Assembly: GCF_001310275.1 (NCBI RefSeq)
Contig: NZ_LGYZ01000081.1
Span: 186,001 to 250,000, forward strand
Reading direction: 5' to 3'
DNA length: 64,000 bases
From: Nocardia arizonensis
Lineage (GTDB): Bacteria; Actinomycetota; Actinomycetes; Mycobacteriales; Mycobacteriaceae
In this document: piece by piece, positions 8,718 through 18,269 of the stretch
How positions within the stretch are numbered: position 1 is the first letter of the stretch
How the letters are laid out: every line of letters starts with the position of its first letter
Made by a program: the position numbers and the translations under genes
Notes under the pieces: model-generated
What the model saw: only the letters and a program-made list of their open reading frames with translations
Database searches by the model: none
Told to the model about the DNA's origin: nothing

Positions 8718-9204
8718 TCGCAGTGGCACAGCCGCGGAGCCGACGCAAAACACCTCCGCGACAGGAGAACACGTCCACCGACCCGGACGACCCCCACCCC
8801 GACGATCTCGACCCGGCCCCGGGCAGCGAGCGGCTCACGTGCTTCTCGAGCTGCCCGAGATCGGCGAAGGCGGCATACAAACCGGTGATCGCGCCGGTGT
8901 CCTTCAGTTCAGTCGCCGCCCGGAACGGCGGGAGGAACCACGGGCCGACGATCCCGTCCACGACCACGTCGTAACCGCCGCGCGCGAAGGTCACGACGGT
9001 ACCGACGATCGCAGCGATGACCACTTCGTTCTGGCGGTGCGCCTCGGGTAGGTACGGCAGGACGAAGCCGCTGCGGATCGAGCGGTAGAACAGGTCGGTC
9101 GTCAGGTGCGCCGTCGGCACCGCCGCATCGGCGGCGAGTCGCTCCGCGACGGTCGTTTTCCCCGCTCCGGGCGGGCCGGTCAGGATGGTCACTTCACCGA
9201 GCAC
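8695..9204 (-). pseudogene. P-loop kinase-like gene with internal deletion and aberrant C-terminus
   Basis: The N-terminal 95 residues are a good AAA/phosphotransferase-like nucleotide kinase: Walker A GPPGAGKT at residues 10-17, then HLTTDLFYRSIRSGFVLPYL and VVDGIVGPWFLPPFR. In the family as I know it, PFR is followed by about 25-30 residues (a YVVLRP-type strand and a basic lid) before a segment ending QFADLGxLExHV. Here PFRAATELKDTGAITG jumps straight to YAAFADLGQLEKHV, and after that the expected helix is replaced by a serine/glycine/arginine-rich tail of 45 residues. The gene therefore looks internally deleted and C-terminally scrambled, and probably inactive. It overlaps the GGCT-like gene tail to tail. 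Confidence 0.55.
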
Positions 9205-9416
9205 GATCCCGAAAGGTAGTCACCCGATCCGGCAAGAACCAGTCTTTTCTTTTCGGCCGCCTTCAGCCGATGACGTCAGGCAGCCGCTCATTCGGGCACG
9301 CGCCCGGTACCGGAGCGCCGCGGAACAGGAAGGCCGCAACGGCACGACCGCTGCCGGGGTGGACTCCCACCCCGCGACCGGCCGTGTCGTCGAGTTGCCC
9401 CTGGACGGTATGCGGG

Positions 9417-10439
9417 TCAGTGGGTCCGGTAGTAGTCGGCGAGGGTCGTGAAGGCGACCTTCGGTTCCCACGGCATATCGGGATACGTGGTGCCGGAGCG
9501 GTCTTCGTAGACCTTGACGATGCCGTAGCCGGCCGAGTCCAGATCGTCGCGCGCGGCGGCTTCGGGGCGGTGGACGTGGTCGTAGAGCGCGAAGGTGAAG
9601 ACAAATGTCGCCGCGACGCCTTCGGTGTCGAAGATGTCGAGCAGTTCGCGGATACAGGCGGCCTGGGATGGTTCGTCGCGGACGTAGTCGGCGTCGAGGT
9701 ACAACGGGCTGCCGTCGCCGCCGTAGTGCACCGCGTCGAGGGCGGAGGCGCCGCGGTCGGGTGCCCCCGCGAAGGTGGCGGAGCCGAATTCGGTGATGGC
9801 TACGGGCTTTCCGCCGGAGACGAGGGTGCGGATGCCGTCGGCGAAGTGGTCGGCGATCTCGGCGGAGCGGTAGAGGTCCACGGACACGAAATCGAAGGGG
9901 GTCCAGTCGATGCGCTCGAAGGGGACGGCGGCGTAGGTGAGCGGCCCGTGGAAGTGTTCGCGCACGACTTCCACCGCACGAGAAAGGAATTCGCCGACGC
10001 GCACCGTGGCCTCCCGCATGCGCTCGAGGCGGCCGTCGGGATTCCTCATCGCCGCCACCCGGTCGGCCGGACCGCCGCCGGGAAGGAAGCCCTTGTTCAT
10101 GAGAGAGAGTTCGGCCCCGGTGACGAATACGACCTCGGCCCCGCCGCGACGGTGGCGCTCGGCGCGTTCGGCACAGTCGGCGAAGAGGGCCAGGATGGCG
10201 TCCCCATCGAGCTCCAGAGGGTACGGAGAGTACCATATTTCCAGGCCGAGTTCGGCAGCGGCGGCCGCGGCGTCATCGAGGCGGTCGGGATCACCGCCCA
10301 TGAGGCGCACGGCGGTGCAGTGCAGGTCGTCGCGAATGATACGCAATTCACGGCGCACCATATCGGGGTCGAAGTGGGTTCGGGAGTAGCGGCCCTCCCG
10401 CAGGAAACCGGTGTCGTAGCTGATGCCTTTGACGCGCAC
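9417..10439 (-). CDS. Conserved TIM-barrel-like protein, glycoside-hydrolase-like
   Basis: 340 residues from GTG 10439, which has AAAGG 7 nt upstream and gives the family-like start VRVKGISYDTGF. The sequence alternates strands and helices as in a glycoside-hydrolase TIM barrel: FVTGAELSLMNKGF and VAITEFGSATF place glutamates at barrel-strand ends, as expected for a retaining hydrolase pair, and ATFVFTFALYDH ends a further strand. No signal peptide, so it is probably cytoplasmic. Related actinobacterial proteins are conserved but poorly characterised. It is divergent from a TetR regulator, with a GTAC-type dyad between, so it is likely that regulator's target. Substrate unknown. Confidence 0.6.
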   Translation of the reverse strand: MRVKGISYDTGFLREGRYSRTHFDPDMVRRELRIIRDDLHCTAVRLMGGDPDRLDDAAAAAAELGLEIWYSPYPLELDGDAILALFADCAERAERHRRGGAEVVFVTGAELSLMNKGFLPGGGPADRVAAMRNPDGRLERMREATVRVGEFLSRAVEVVREHFHGPLTYAAVPFERIDWTPFDFVSVDLYRSAEIADHFADGIRTLVSGGKPVAITEFGSATFAGAPDRGASALDAVHYGGDGSPLYLDADYVRDEPSQAACIRELLDIFDTEGVAATFVFTFALYDHVHRPEAAARDDLDSAGYGIVKVYEDRSGTTYPDMPWEPKVAFTTLADYYRTH

Positions 10440-10466
10440 GACGCTGCCTTTCCATGAAGATTTAAA

Positions 10467-10479
10467 GTACGAGCAGTAC
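10467..10479. promoter_or_regulatory. GTAC-N5-GTAC dyad, possible TetR operator
   Basis: GTACGAGCAGTAC lies in the 123-bp space between the divergent TIM-barrel and TetR genes, in a locally AT-richer stretch. Short dyad; suggestive only. Confidence 0.35.
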
Positions 10480-10562
10480 CCTACTGGTGGATTCCGCATC
10501 GGGCAAGGGACCATTTCGCGGGTACGATCGATCCCCGTCGACGAATCGGAGAGGAGGTCGGT

Positions 10563-11153
10563 GTGCACGAGGCCGGATCGACGCGCCGCCGCGGCGCGGA
10601 ACTCGAGGAGGCGATCCTGCGGGCGGCCGCCGACGAACTCGCCGAGTCCGGGTACGCCGGGCTCACCATGGACAAGGTCGCCGCCCGCGCGGGGACCAAC
10701 AAGAACGCCATCTACCGCCGGTGGCCCCATCGACTCGCCCTCGGCATCGCCGCCTACCGACTCTCGGCCACCACCGTGCAGCCGCCGGACACCGGCGATC
10801 TGCGCGAGGACGTGCTCGAACAGCTACGCCGCACCAACCGGCACTGGAGTTCACCGCTCGGCGCGATACTGCGCGATCTCATGGCCGCCGCGGGCGGCGC
10901 GTCCGAACTACTCGCCCAACTGCCGGACCAGTCCACCGACTCCACCACCGCGACCTGGCTGACCATCCTGGGACGAGCCGTCGCCCGGGGCGAGATCGCG
11001 CCGGAGGCCCTGCATCCGCGGGTAGCGACGGTGGCGATGGTGCTGTTGCGCAATGAATTCGTGGTCCGTGGCGTCCCCGCCGCGCCCGATGACGTCCTCA
11101 CCGAGATCGTCGACGAGGTGTATCTGCCGCTGCTGCGTGGGCGCATCGGCTGA
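10563..11153 (+). CDS. TetR/AcrR family transcriptional regulator
   Basis: 196 residues. The N-terminal DNA-binding domain is clear: EAILRAAADELAESGYAGLTMDKVAARAGTNKNAIYRRWPHR (residues about 15-57), the classic TetR helix-turn-helix. The C-terminal ligand-binding domain is of the common actinobacterial type. GTG 10563 follows AGGAGG at 10552-10557 with 5-nt spacing. Divergent transcription from the TIM-barrel gene suggests it controls that gene and itself. A 17-bp hairpin terminates it before the convergent acyl-CoA dehydrogenase. Ligand unknown. Confidence 0.88.
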   Translation: MHEAGSTRRRGAELEEAILRAAADELAESGYAGLTMDKVAARAGTNKNAIYRRWPHRLALGIAAYRLSATTVQPPDTGDLREDVLEQLRRTNRHWSSPLGAILRDLMAAAGGASELLAQLPDQSTDSTTATWLTILGRAVARGEIAPEALHPRVATVAMVLLRNEFVVRGVPAAPDDVLTEIVDEVYLPLLRGRIG

Positions 11154-11160
11154 GAGACGA

Positions 11161-11202
11161 CGAAATCCGGCCGATCCCGGGAAGCGGATCGGCCGGATTT
11201 CG
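11161..11202. terminator. Bidirectional terminator, 17-bp perfect hairpin
   Basis: CGAAATCCGGCCGATCC pairs perfectly with GGATCGGCCGGATTTCG around an 8-nt loop, between the convergent TetR and acyl-CoA dehydrogenase genes. The AT-containing stem ends give short T-runs in both directions. Confidence 0.85.
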
Positions 11203-11218
11203 CGGAACTACGATGCGA

Positions 11219-12364
11219 TCAGGTCAGTTTCAGCGAACGGCCGATGATCTCCTTCATGATCTCGGTGGTGCCGCCGTAGATGGTCTGGATGCGGGCGTCG
11301 GTGTACGCCTTGGCGATCGGGTACTCGCGCATGTAGCCATAGCCGCCGTGCAGTTGCAGGCAGCGGTTGATGAGGTCGAGCTGCTCCTCGGTGCTCCACC
11401 ACTTGGCCATGGCGGCGTCCTCGGCGGAGAGCTTCTTGGCGTTGAGTTCCTCGATGAAGCGGTCAACCAGCACGCGCACCGCCGTGGTCTTGGTGGCGAG
11501 CTCGGCCAGCACGAAGCGGGTGTTCTGGAGAGCGCCGATCGGCTTGCCGAACGCCTTGCGGTCGCGCACGTATTGCATGGTCATGTCCAGGCAGCCCTCC
11601 ATGGCGGCCGCGGCCATGACGGCGATGGACAGACGCTCCTGCGGGAGGTTCTGCATGAGGTGGATGAAGCCCATGCCCTCGGTGCCGAGCAGATTCTTGC
11701 CGGGCACTCGGACATCGCTGAAGCTCAGCTCGGCGGTGTCCTGCGCCTTGAGACCGATCTTGTCCAGATTGCGGCCGCGCTCGAAGCCGGGCATACCGCG
11801 CTCGACGACGAACAGGCTGAAGCCCATCGCGCCCTTCTCCGGATCGGTCTGGGCGACCACGATCACGATATCGGCGTTGATGCCGTTCGTGATGAAGGTC
11901 TTGGCGCCGTTGATGATCCAGTCGTCGCCGTCGCGCACCGCGCGGGTCTTGATGCCCTGGAGATCGGAGCCGGTGCCCGGCTCGGTCATGGCGATGGCGG
12001 TGATGATCTCACCGGAACAGAACCCGGGCAGCCAGCGCTTCTTCTGTTCGTCGTTGGCCAGCTCGAGCAGATACGGCGCGATGACGTCGTTGTGCAGGGT
12101 GAAACCGAGCCCCGAGTACTGACCCTTGCAGGTCTCCTCGGTGATCACCGCGTTGTAGCGGAAGTCGAGCACACCACCGCCGCCGTACTCCTCCGGCACG
12201 GCCATACCGAGGAAGCCCTGCTTACCGGCCTCGAGCCATACCGAACGGTCGACGATGCCCGCTTCCTCCCACTTCGCGTGGTTCGGCGCCACATGCTGAT
12301 CGAGGAATTTCCGGAACGACTCCCGGAACAGATCGTGCTCGGGTTCGAACAGTGTGCGCTCCAC
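11219..12364 (-). CDS. Acyl-CoA dehydrogenase
   Basis: 381-residue FAD-dependent acyl-CoA dehydrogenase (FadE type), first step of beta-oxidation or of a related catabolic pathway. Conserved features include the FAD-binding ITAIAMTEPGTGSDL (about residues 120-135), WIINGAKTFITNG, and the C-terminal signature QLHGGYGYMREYPIAKAYTDARIQTIYGGTTEIMKEII. The catalytic glutamate is most likely the one in the GGTTEIM region, as in long-chain-type enzymes, but this needs alignment. Transcribed alone, it has about 175 bp of upstream sequence and faces the TetR gene. The substrate chain length cannot be told from sequence. Confidence 0.93.
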   Translation of the reverse strand: MERTLFEPEHDLFRESFRKFLDQHVAPNHAKWEEAGIVDRSVWLEAGKQGFLGMAVPEEYGGGGVLDFRYNAVITEETCKGQYSGLGFTLHNDVIAPYLLELANDEQKKRWLPGFCSGEIITAIAMTEPGTGSDLQGIKTRAVRDGDDWIINGAKTFITNGINADIVIVVAQTDPEKGAMGFSLFVVERGMPGFERGRNLDKIGLKAQDTAELSFSDVRVPGKNLLGTEGMGFIHLMQNLPQERLSIAVMAAAAMEGCLDMTMQYVRDRKAFGKPIGALQNTRFVLAELATKTTAVRVLVDRFIEELNAKKLSAEDAAMAKWWSTEEQLDLINRCLQLHGGYGYMREYPIAKAYTDARIQTIYGGTTEIMKEIIGRSLKLT

Positions 12365-12540
12365 ACCAACCTCCTAGTGACCACACGGCCGGTCCACACC
12401 GACCCGTCGTTGTCACATACGGTACCCGGCATGAGAACCGTTGTTCACTTCTGGTCCCGAAATTGTTGTCTCACCTGGACCTGACCACGGCACAGCAGGC
12501 AATTCCGGACGAATGTTCCGCTCACGACGGCGAAGGTGGA

Positions 12541-13401
12541 TCAGACCGGGAGCAGCGAGCGCGCCCGGCCGCCGAGTCCACGGCCGCGGTCCCGGTCGCG
12601 CGTGGCGAACAGGTACTTCATCTCCTCTTCCAGACTCTTGCGCACGAGGTCGCGCAATTCGTGCGCGGCGGCGTCGACATCGTCCGCGTCGCGCCACGGC
12701 GCGGGATCGATGGGCGTACCCGCCGAAAAGTAGAAGCGTTCGGGACGCGGCAGCACCGTCGGACCGATTCCGCGCAGCAGCGGCGGGGTCAGACTCGGCT
12801 TGAGCCCCAGTGCCTCGACCGTCCAGCGCACCGGCCGCATGAGCGGGTGGTCACCGTCGATGACGATGTCGAAGGCGTCGTCCGCTCCGATCATCGCGAC
12901 CGGCACGATCGGCGCGCCCGCCTCCAGCGCCATACGCGCGAATCCGGTGCGGCCCTCCCACTTCAGCGCGTACTTCTCGTTCTTGCGGCGCACCGCCTCG
13001 CGTCCGCCGCCGGGGAAGACCAGAACCGCCTCACCGCGGTTCAGCAGTGTCAGACAGTTGTCGCGGGTGCCTCGCACGGTTCCGAAGTAGTGCAGGAAAT
13101 GCCGGATTCCCGGCACCTCGATCAGTACGTTCTCGGCGAGTCCGCGAATGAGCCTGCCCCGGGTGCGCAACACCTCGGGCAGCAGCAGCGGCGCGTCGAT
13201 GACGCCGAGCAGATTGTGATTGCCGACGAGTAGCACCGGTCCTTCGGCGGGAATGTTCTCCAGGCCGTGGAAACGCGGACTCGTCCACGCCCGCATCGGC
13301 GCGAGCAAGGCTTCGAGCAGTCGGATATCGGTATCGCCGAGGCTCACCTCGAGCGGTGCGCCGTCGGACAGGATTACCTCGGCAGGCGAGGAGTCAGGCA
13401 T
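12541..13401 (-). CDS. Lysophospholipid acyltransferase-like (PlsC/MGAT-like) protein
   Basis: About 286 residues. The acyltransferase core begins FHGLENIPAEGPVLLVGNHNLLGVIDAPLL, where the GNH histidine and following aspartate form the catalytic pair with wider spacing than the standard HX4D, as in MGAT-like members. VLVFPGGGREAVRR is the block III glycine-rich motif and APIVPVAMIGADDAF the block IV equivalent. It probably transfers acyl groups to a glycerolipid at the inner membrane face. Start is uncertain between ATG 13401 and ATG 13413; a GGGG tract favours 13401. The C-terminal arginine-rich tail ([16 protein letters not shown]) is not part of the fold. Confidence 0.8.
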   Translation of the reverse strand: MPDSSPAEVILSDGAPLEVSLGDTDIRLLEALLAPMRAWTSPRFHGLENIPAEGPVLLVGNHNLLGVIDAPLLLPEVLRTRGRLIRGLAENVLIEVPGIRHFLHYFGTVRGTRDNCLTLLNRGEAVLVFPGGGREAVRRKNEKYALKWEGRTGFARMALEAGAPIVPVAMIGADDAFDIVIDGDHPLMRPVRWTVEALGLKPSLTPPLLRGIGPTVLPRPERFYFSAGTPIDPAPWRDADDVDAAAHELRDLVRKSLEEEMKYLFATRDRDRGRGLGGRARSLLPV

Positions 13402-13760
13402 CGGTGTCCCCATCGAATGTCGGATCCCAGCACATCGTCGTAATGGAATGAGCAGCCCCTGCGCCGCACGTAGATGCGGCCTCGACCACCAAAGTACCGC
13501 ATAGGAATAGAACAGGTTGCGATGCGCGGGGCATTGACGCCCACCCCATCGACGGTCCAAGGGAAAAGAGATGGCGGCACCGTGCGACGCCGGCGCTCGC
13601 GCCCTCGGGCGCGAACACCGTTGCCGCCGAGGCGAATCCGGGAATCGATCGAAGATCGCCCGCTAGCCGGGAAATTGCCGTATCACTACCGACACGATGG
13701 GACCGCGGACGGCCCGATCCGCGCGCCGAACTGTGGCGAATTCAACACTCGCGGACCATC
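13402..13760. other. Intergenic region upstream of the acyltransferase gene
   Basis: About 360 bp between the acyltransferase start and the hflX stop, both minus strand. It must hold the acyltransferase promoter and the end of the hflX transcript. No gene, repeat or clear terminator hairpin was recognised. Confidence 0.4.
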
Positions 13761-15323
13761 TCAGCCGGCTGTCCCCGCGTGCGCGTACTCCGACAGCGAC
13801 GCGGCAAGCGCGTGCGGAACCCGCGCATGCACGCGGGTGCCGCCCTCCTCGTGGGTCGAGGAGATGATCCTGCCGTCGGCGTGGATACGGGCCAGCAGAT
13901 CGCCGCGTGTATAGGGCAGCAGAATGCTGACCTCCACATCGAGACCGCCGAGAACCTCGGCGAGCCGGGCGCGCAGCGCGTCGATGCCGGCGCCGGTGTG
14001 CGCCGAGACGAACGCGGCGTCGGGCAGCAGCCCGCGCAGCCTGGTCAGCTCGGTGGGATCGACTGCGTCGATCTTGTTGACCACCAACAGTTCCGGCGGC
14101 GCCGCGGCGCCCTGCTCCTTGATCACGTCGGTGATAACCTCGCGCACCGCCTCGATCTGGCCGAGCGGCATGGGATCGGATCCGTCGACGACGTGCAGCA
14201 ACAGATCGGCGCCGGTCACCTCCTCCAACGTGGACCGGAACGCCTCGACCAACTGGGTGGGCAGATGGCGGACGAATCCGACGGTGTCGGTGAACACCAC
14301 CTCGCGGCCGTCGTCGAGCGCGGCCCGGCGCGTGGTCGGATCGAGGGTGGCGAACAGCGCGTCCTGCACCAGCAGACCGGCGCCGGTCAGCTTGTTCATC
14401 AGACTCGACTTGCCCGCGTTGGTGTAGCCGACGATGGCGACCGAGGGCACCCCGCTGGAGTCGCGGCGAGCCCGCTTGGTGTCGCGCGCGGTCTTCATCT
14501 CACGGATCTCGCGGCGCAGCTTCGCCATTCGCTCGCGGATGCGACGCCTGTCGGTCTCGATCTTGGTCTCACCGGGACCGCGCAGACCCACACCGCCATT
14601 GCTGCCCGCGCGACCACCGGCCTGCCGGGACATGGACTCACCCCAACCGCGCAGCCGCGGCAGCATGTACTCCATCTGCGCGAGCGCGACCTGCGCCTTG
14701 CCCTCGCTGGAGGTGGCGTGCTGGGCGAAGATGTCCAGGATCAGCGCCGTCCGGTCGATCACCTTGACCTTGACGACCTTCTCCAGCGCGGTGAGCTGCG
14801 CGGGTGTCAGTTCACCGTCACAGATGACGGTGTCCGCGCCGGAGTCGAGCACGACCGCGCGCAGTTCCTCGGCCTTGCCCGAGCCGATGTAGGTGGCCGG
14901 GTCCGGCTTGTCGCGGCGCTGGATGAGCGCCTCGAGCACCTGGGAACCCGCTGTCTCCGCCAGCAGCGCCAGCTCGGCCATATTCGCCTCGGCCCGCGCC
15001 GCGGTGCCGCCGGTCCACACGCCGACCAGCACGACCCGTTCCAGTCGCAGCTGCCGGTACTCGACCTCGGTGATATCGGTGAGTTCGGTGGACAGACCGG
15101 CGATACGGCGCAGCGAACTGCGATCCTCCAACTGGAGTTCACCGGTCGTCGGCTCCGGCGCAGACACGGGCGCCATCGCCCACCCGGAGTGTCCGGTCCC
15201 ACGCAGCCGCTCGGCGCGCTCACGCATGCGCGCGGCGTGCTCGGCGACCACGTCACCGTCGGCGTAGTCCTCTATCGTCTCGACATCATCGTCGGTGATG
15301 TCGAATGTCTCTGAATTCCTCAT
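13761..15323 (-). CDS. hflX: Ribosome-associated GTPase HflX
   Basis: 520 residues. The N-terminal HflX domain (VLVGVWTGGTAARAEANMAELALLAETAGSQVL and YIGSGKAEEL) precedes a coiled linker with GLRGPGETKIETDRR, the family signature. The G domain follows: G1 GYTNAGKSSL (about residue 295), G3 DTVGF, G4 NKID, G5-like SAHTG. HflX splits stalled 70S ribosomes under stress. The mycobacterial homologue lies next to dapF and miaA, as here. The acidic N-terminal 60 residues are an actinobacterial extension. It is probably co-transcribed after dapF (61-bp gap). Confidence 0.95.
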   Translation of the reverse strand: MRNSETFDITDDDVETIEDYADGDVVAEHAARMRERAERLRGTGHSGWAMAPVSAPEPTTGELQLEDRSSLRRIAGLSTELTDITEVEYRQLRLERVVLVGVWTGGTAARAEANMAELALLAETAGSQVLEALIQRRDKPDPATYIGSGKAEELRAVVLDSGADTVICDGELTPAQLTALEKVVKVKVIDRTALILDIFAQHATSSEGKAQVALAQMEYMLPRLRGWGESMSRQAGGRAGSNGGVGLRGPGETKIETDRRRIRERMAKLRREIREMKTARDTKRARRDSSGVPSVAIVGYTNAGKSSLMNKLTGAGLLVQDALFATLDPTTRRAALDDGREVVFTDTVGFVRHLPTQLVEAFRSTLEEVTGADLLLHVVDGSDPMPLGQIEAVREVITDVIKEQGAAAPPELLVVNKIDAVDPTELTRLRGLLPDAAFVSAHTGAGIDALRARLAEVLGGLDVEVSILLPYTRGDLLARIHADGRIISSTHEEGGTRVHARVPHALAASLSEYAHAGTAG

Positions 15324-15384
15324 ACACCATCCATGCTGCCACGTCGACGCGGGTCAGCGCATTCCATATTCGTTCGGAGCCCCG

Positions 15385-16275
15385 TCACAGGCCCGCCCAC
15401 CACTGTTCGGCGAGGCGCCCGGAGGCGACCAGGACCGACGGACCGCGCAGCCGCGCCGCGCCCCTGTCGAGTCCGACCACCACCGCGCCGCCCGGGACGC
15501 GAATGGTGACCTCACCGGTGTCGGCGACCGGATCGAAGCCCTCCTCGGCCAGTGCCGCCGCGGCCGCCGCGACGGTTCCCGTTCCGCAGGAACGGGTTTC
15601 GCCGACACCGCGTTCGTAGACGCGCATATCGGCGGCGCGATCGGGGCCGAGCGGTGTCAGGATCTCGATATTGACCCCGAGCGGGAACAGATCGGGGTCG
15701 TAGCCGGGCGGCACCGTCAGGTCGAACTTCGTCAACGCCTCGGCCGAGAGGTTCGCGTCGACGCAGGCCAGATGCGGATTTCCGACATCGATGCCGAGGC
15801 CGGGATGGGCCCAGCCCGCGATGGTGGCGGTCGAGGGTCCGAGCACCCGGATACTCCCCATATCCACCGTCACATCGCCGTAGGCGGGTCCGGCCGCGTG
15901 CACGACGACCGGACGGGCGCCCGCGCGGCTGCCGACCACGAAGTTGTCGCGGAACTCCAGGCCCGAGGCGGCCAGATAGTGCGCGAAGACACGCACCCCG
16001 TTGCCGCACATCTCGGCCGTCGACCCGTCGGCGTTGCGGTAGTCCATGAACCAGTCGTCGGCGGCGACGCCGTCGGGGATCACATCGAGCGCGCCCGCCG
16101 CGTGCAGTGCGCCCGCGCGCGCCACCCGCAACACGCCGTCCGCGCCGATCCCGCGCTGCCGATCGCACAGCGCGGCCACGCGTTCGGGGGTCAGGTCAAG
16201 GCGTGCCTCGAGGTCGGGCAGCACCACGAAATCGTTCTGGGTGCCGTGTCCCTTGCTGAACTCGATATCCGCCAC
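15385..16275 (-). CDS. dapF: Diaminopimelate epimerase DapF
   Basis: 296 residues. Converts LL- to meso-diaminopimelate for lysine and peptidoglycan. GTG 16275 follows GGAAGAAGG and gives the family start [16 protein letters not shown]. The two catalytic cysteines are in MCGNGVRVF and [11 protein letters not shown], in two mirror-image domains. It lies between a SpoU-type methylase and hflX on the same strand. dapA (48.8 kb) and dapB (55.7 kb) elsewhere in the window complete a regional set of lysine-pathway genes. Confidence 0.96.
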   Translation of the reverse strand: MADIEFSKGHGTQNDFVVLPDLEARLDLTPERVAALCDRQRGIGADGVLRVARAGALHAAGALDVIPDGVAADDWFMDYRNADGSTAEMCGNGVRVFAHYLAASGLEFRDNFVVGSRAGARPVVVHAAGPAYGDVTVDMGSIRVLGPSTATIAGWAHPGLGIDVGNPHLACVDANLSAEALTKFDLTVPPGYDPDLFPLGVNIEILTPLGPDRAADMRVYERGVGETRSCGTGTVAAAAAALAEEGFDPVADTGEVTIRVPGGAVVVGLDRGAARLRGPSVLVASGRLAEQWWAGL

Positions 16276-16344
16276 TGCGCCTTCTTCCTGTGCGTCCTCG
16301 ATTTGTCGTCCGCCGACCAACCACCCCACAGCGGAGCGGGACCG

Positions 16345-17247
16345 TTATCTGGCAAACGTCCGCCGCTGCCGAGAAATTTCGTACAGCGCGACCGCGCCCG
16401 CCGACGGCGCACCCAGTGAACTGGCGCTGCCGCCCATGGGGATGGCGACCAGATCGTCGCAGGCCGCCTGCCACGCCGCGCTCATACCGCTGGTCTCGTT
16501 GCCGACGACCAGGATGGTCGCCTCGGTGAAATCGTGATCGAACACGGCGTGCGTGCCGTGTTCGTCGGTGCCGACGATGCGAGTGGGTATCCCGCGCGCG
16601 ATCTGCCGGTCGCGAAACGCGGTGACCTGCGCCGGACTCGCCGCGCGGAAGATCGGCACCGAGAACAGCGAACCGGTGGAGGCCCGCACGGCCTGCGGGT
16701 CGTAGTGATCGGCGCCGTGTCCGGTCACGATGACCCCGGATGCGCCGAAGGCGTCCGCCGAGCGGATGAGTGTGCCGAGATTGCCCGGGGAGTTCGGTCG
16801 ATCGAAGACGACGACCACCGGCGGCCGCTCCCCCGGCTCGCCCGGCTCGAAGCCGTCGAGATCGGTCGTGCGTGACACCGCGACCGCGACGACTTCCGGT
16901 GTGCCGGTGGACTTCTCACCGAGTTCGGCCATGAGCTCCGTTACCAGGCCGACGCACGGCACCTCGACGGTGTCGAGCAGTTCGCGTGCCCAGCCGGACA
17001 GATCGGGCGGCCCGAGTCGGTACAGCAGCGTCTCCAGCGGCCAGTCGTTGTCGACCGCCTGGCTGATCGGCCGCACGCCCTGCACCAGGAATCGGCCGTC
17101 CCGATTGCGGGTCGCCCGATTGGTGAGATACGCCTGCCACACCTGCACCGAGGCGGTGCGGGCGCTCACGCCCCGCTCCGACGACGCACCGCCGGAACGA
17201 CTCGAACCGTCACGGGCCCGGCGGGGGCGCTGTGAGTACGGATTCAT
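16345..17247 (-). CDS. SpoU/TrmH family RNA 2'-O-methyltransferase
   Basis: 300 residues from ATG 17247. The substrate-binding N-terminal domain is followed by a SPOUT knot: motif I FDRPNSPGNLGTLIRSADAFGASGVI, motif II ILVVGNETSGMSAAW, motif III IPMGGSASSLGAPSAGAVALYEISR. It uses S-adenosylmethionine to methylate a ribose in rRNA or tRNA; the target cannot be told. The arginine/serine-rich first 35 residues may be a basic RNA-binding tail. It sits between miaA and dapF on the same strand, a position not occupied in the M. tuberculosis order I recall. Confidence 0.88.
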   Translation of the reverse strand: MNPYSQRPRRARDGSSRSGGASSERGVSARTASVQVWQAYLTNRATRNRDGRFLVQGVRPISQAVDNDWPLETLLYRLGPPDLSGWARELLDTVEVPCVGLVTELMAELGEKSTGTPEVVAVAVSRTTDLDGFEPGEPGERPPVVVVFDRPNSPGNLGTLIRSADAFGASGVIVTGHGADHYDPQAVRASTGSLFSVPIFRAASPAQVTAFRDRQIARGIPTRIVGTDEHGTHAVFDHDFTEATILVVGNETSGMSAAWQAACDDLVAIPMGGSASSLGAPSAGAVALYEISRQRRTFAR

Positions 17248-17296
17248 GGCCGCGCGTCCCCTCGGTGTGGCGGGCATGGCGGGCGGTGATGTCCGA

Positions 17297-18226
17297 TCAT
17301 CGTGCGGTCCGTTCCGTCGAGTCGAGCAGGGTCAGCGTCGTCGCGACCAGGTCGGGGTCGGCGCCGTCGACCCAGCGCACCCGCGGATCGCGGCGAAACC
17401 ACGACCGCTGCCGCCGCACATAACGGCGGGTGCCGATCAGGGTGCGTTCCCGCGCGTGGTCCAGGTCGTATTCGTTGTCCAGGTGGGCGAGGACTTGCGC
17501 GTAGCCGATGGCGCGACGGGCGGTGACCCCCTCGCGCAGGCCGCGCCCGATCAAGGCCCGTACCTCCTCCACCAGACCGGCCGCGAACATCCGCTCGGTG
17601 CGCAGTTCGATGCGCGCGTCCAGTTCGGCGGTCTGCCGATCGACGCCGACGATGCGCGTACCCCACCGCGGTTCGCCGATGGTCGGCGCCGAGGCCGCGA
17701 ACGGGCGGCCGGTGAGTTCGACCACCTCGAGCGCGCGCACCATGCGGCGTCCGTCAGTGGGCAGAATGGTGCGCGCCGCCACCGGATCGACCCGCCGCAG
17801 CGCCGCGTGCACGGCGGCGACGCCCTCGCGCTCGAGCAGTTCCTCCCAGCGGGCGCGCACCCGGGGTTCGGTGGCCGGGAAATCCCAATCATCCAGCAGC
17901 GCTTGGATATACATCATCGAACCGCCCACGATGATCGGCACCCTGCCCCGTGCCGCGATGGCCTCGACATCGGCGCGGGCCGAACTCTGGTAGGTGGCCA
18001 CGGTGGCGTACTCGGTCACCTCGAGGACATCGAGCTGATGATGCGGGATACCGCGGCGTTCGTTCGGCGGCAGTTTCGCGGTGCCGATATCCATGCCGCG
18101 ATACAACTGCATGGCGTCGATGTTCACGATCTCGCCGCCGAGGCGTTCGGCCAGATCGAGTCCGAGATCGGATTTACCGGTGGCGGTGGGGCCGACGACC
18201 GCGATCGGAGTACGCGAGGCTGTCAC
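17297..18226 (-). CDS. miaA: tRNA dimethylallyltransferase MiaA
   Basis: 309 residues. Transfers the dimethylallyl group to N6 of A37 in tRNAs reading U-starting codons. The P-loop [10 protein letters not shown] is at residues 12-21, and [18 protein letters not shown] and [14 protein letters not shown] are diagnostic. Start GTG 18226. MiaB, which adds the methylthio group to the same nucleotide, is encoded 3.5 kb upstream on the same strand. The order LigB-like - miaA - dapF follows the mycobacterial one. Confidence 0.96.
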   Translation of the reverse strand: MTASRTPIAVVGPTATGKSDLGLDLAERLGGEIVNIDAMQLYRGMDIGTAKLPPNERRGIPHHQLDVLEVTEYATVATYQSSARADVEAIAARGRVPIIVGGSMMYIQALLDDWDFPATEPRVRARWEELLEREGVAAVHAALRRVDPVAARTILPTDGRRMVRALEVVELTGRPFAASAPTIGEPRWGTRIVGVDRQTAELDARIELRTERMFAAGLVEEVRALIGRGLREGVTARRAIGYAQVLAHLDNEYDLDHARERTLIGTRRYVRRQRSWFRRDPRVRWVDGADPDLVATTLTLLDSTERTAR

Positions 18227-18269
18227 GCGGCCGTCCCCCGGGAATCACCCGTCGCGCGGACATGTGCGC

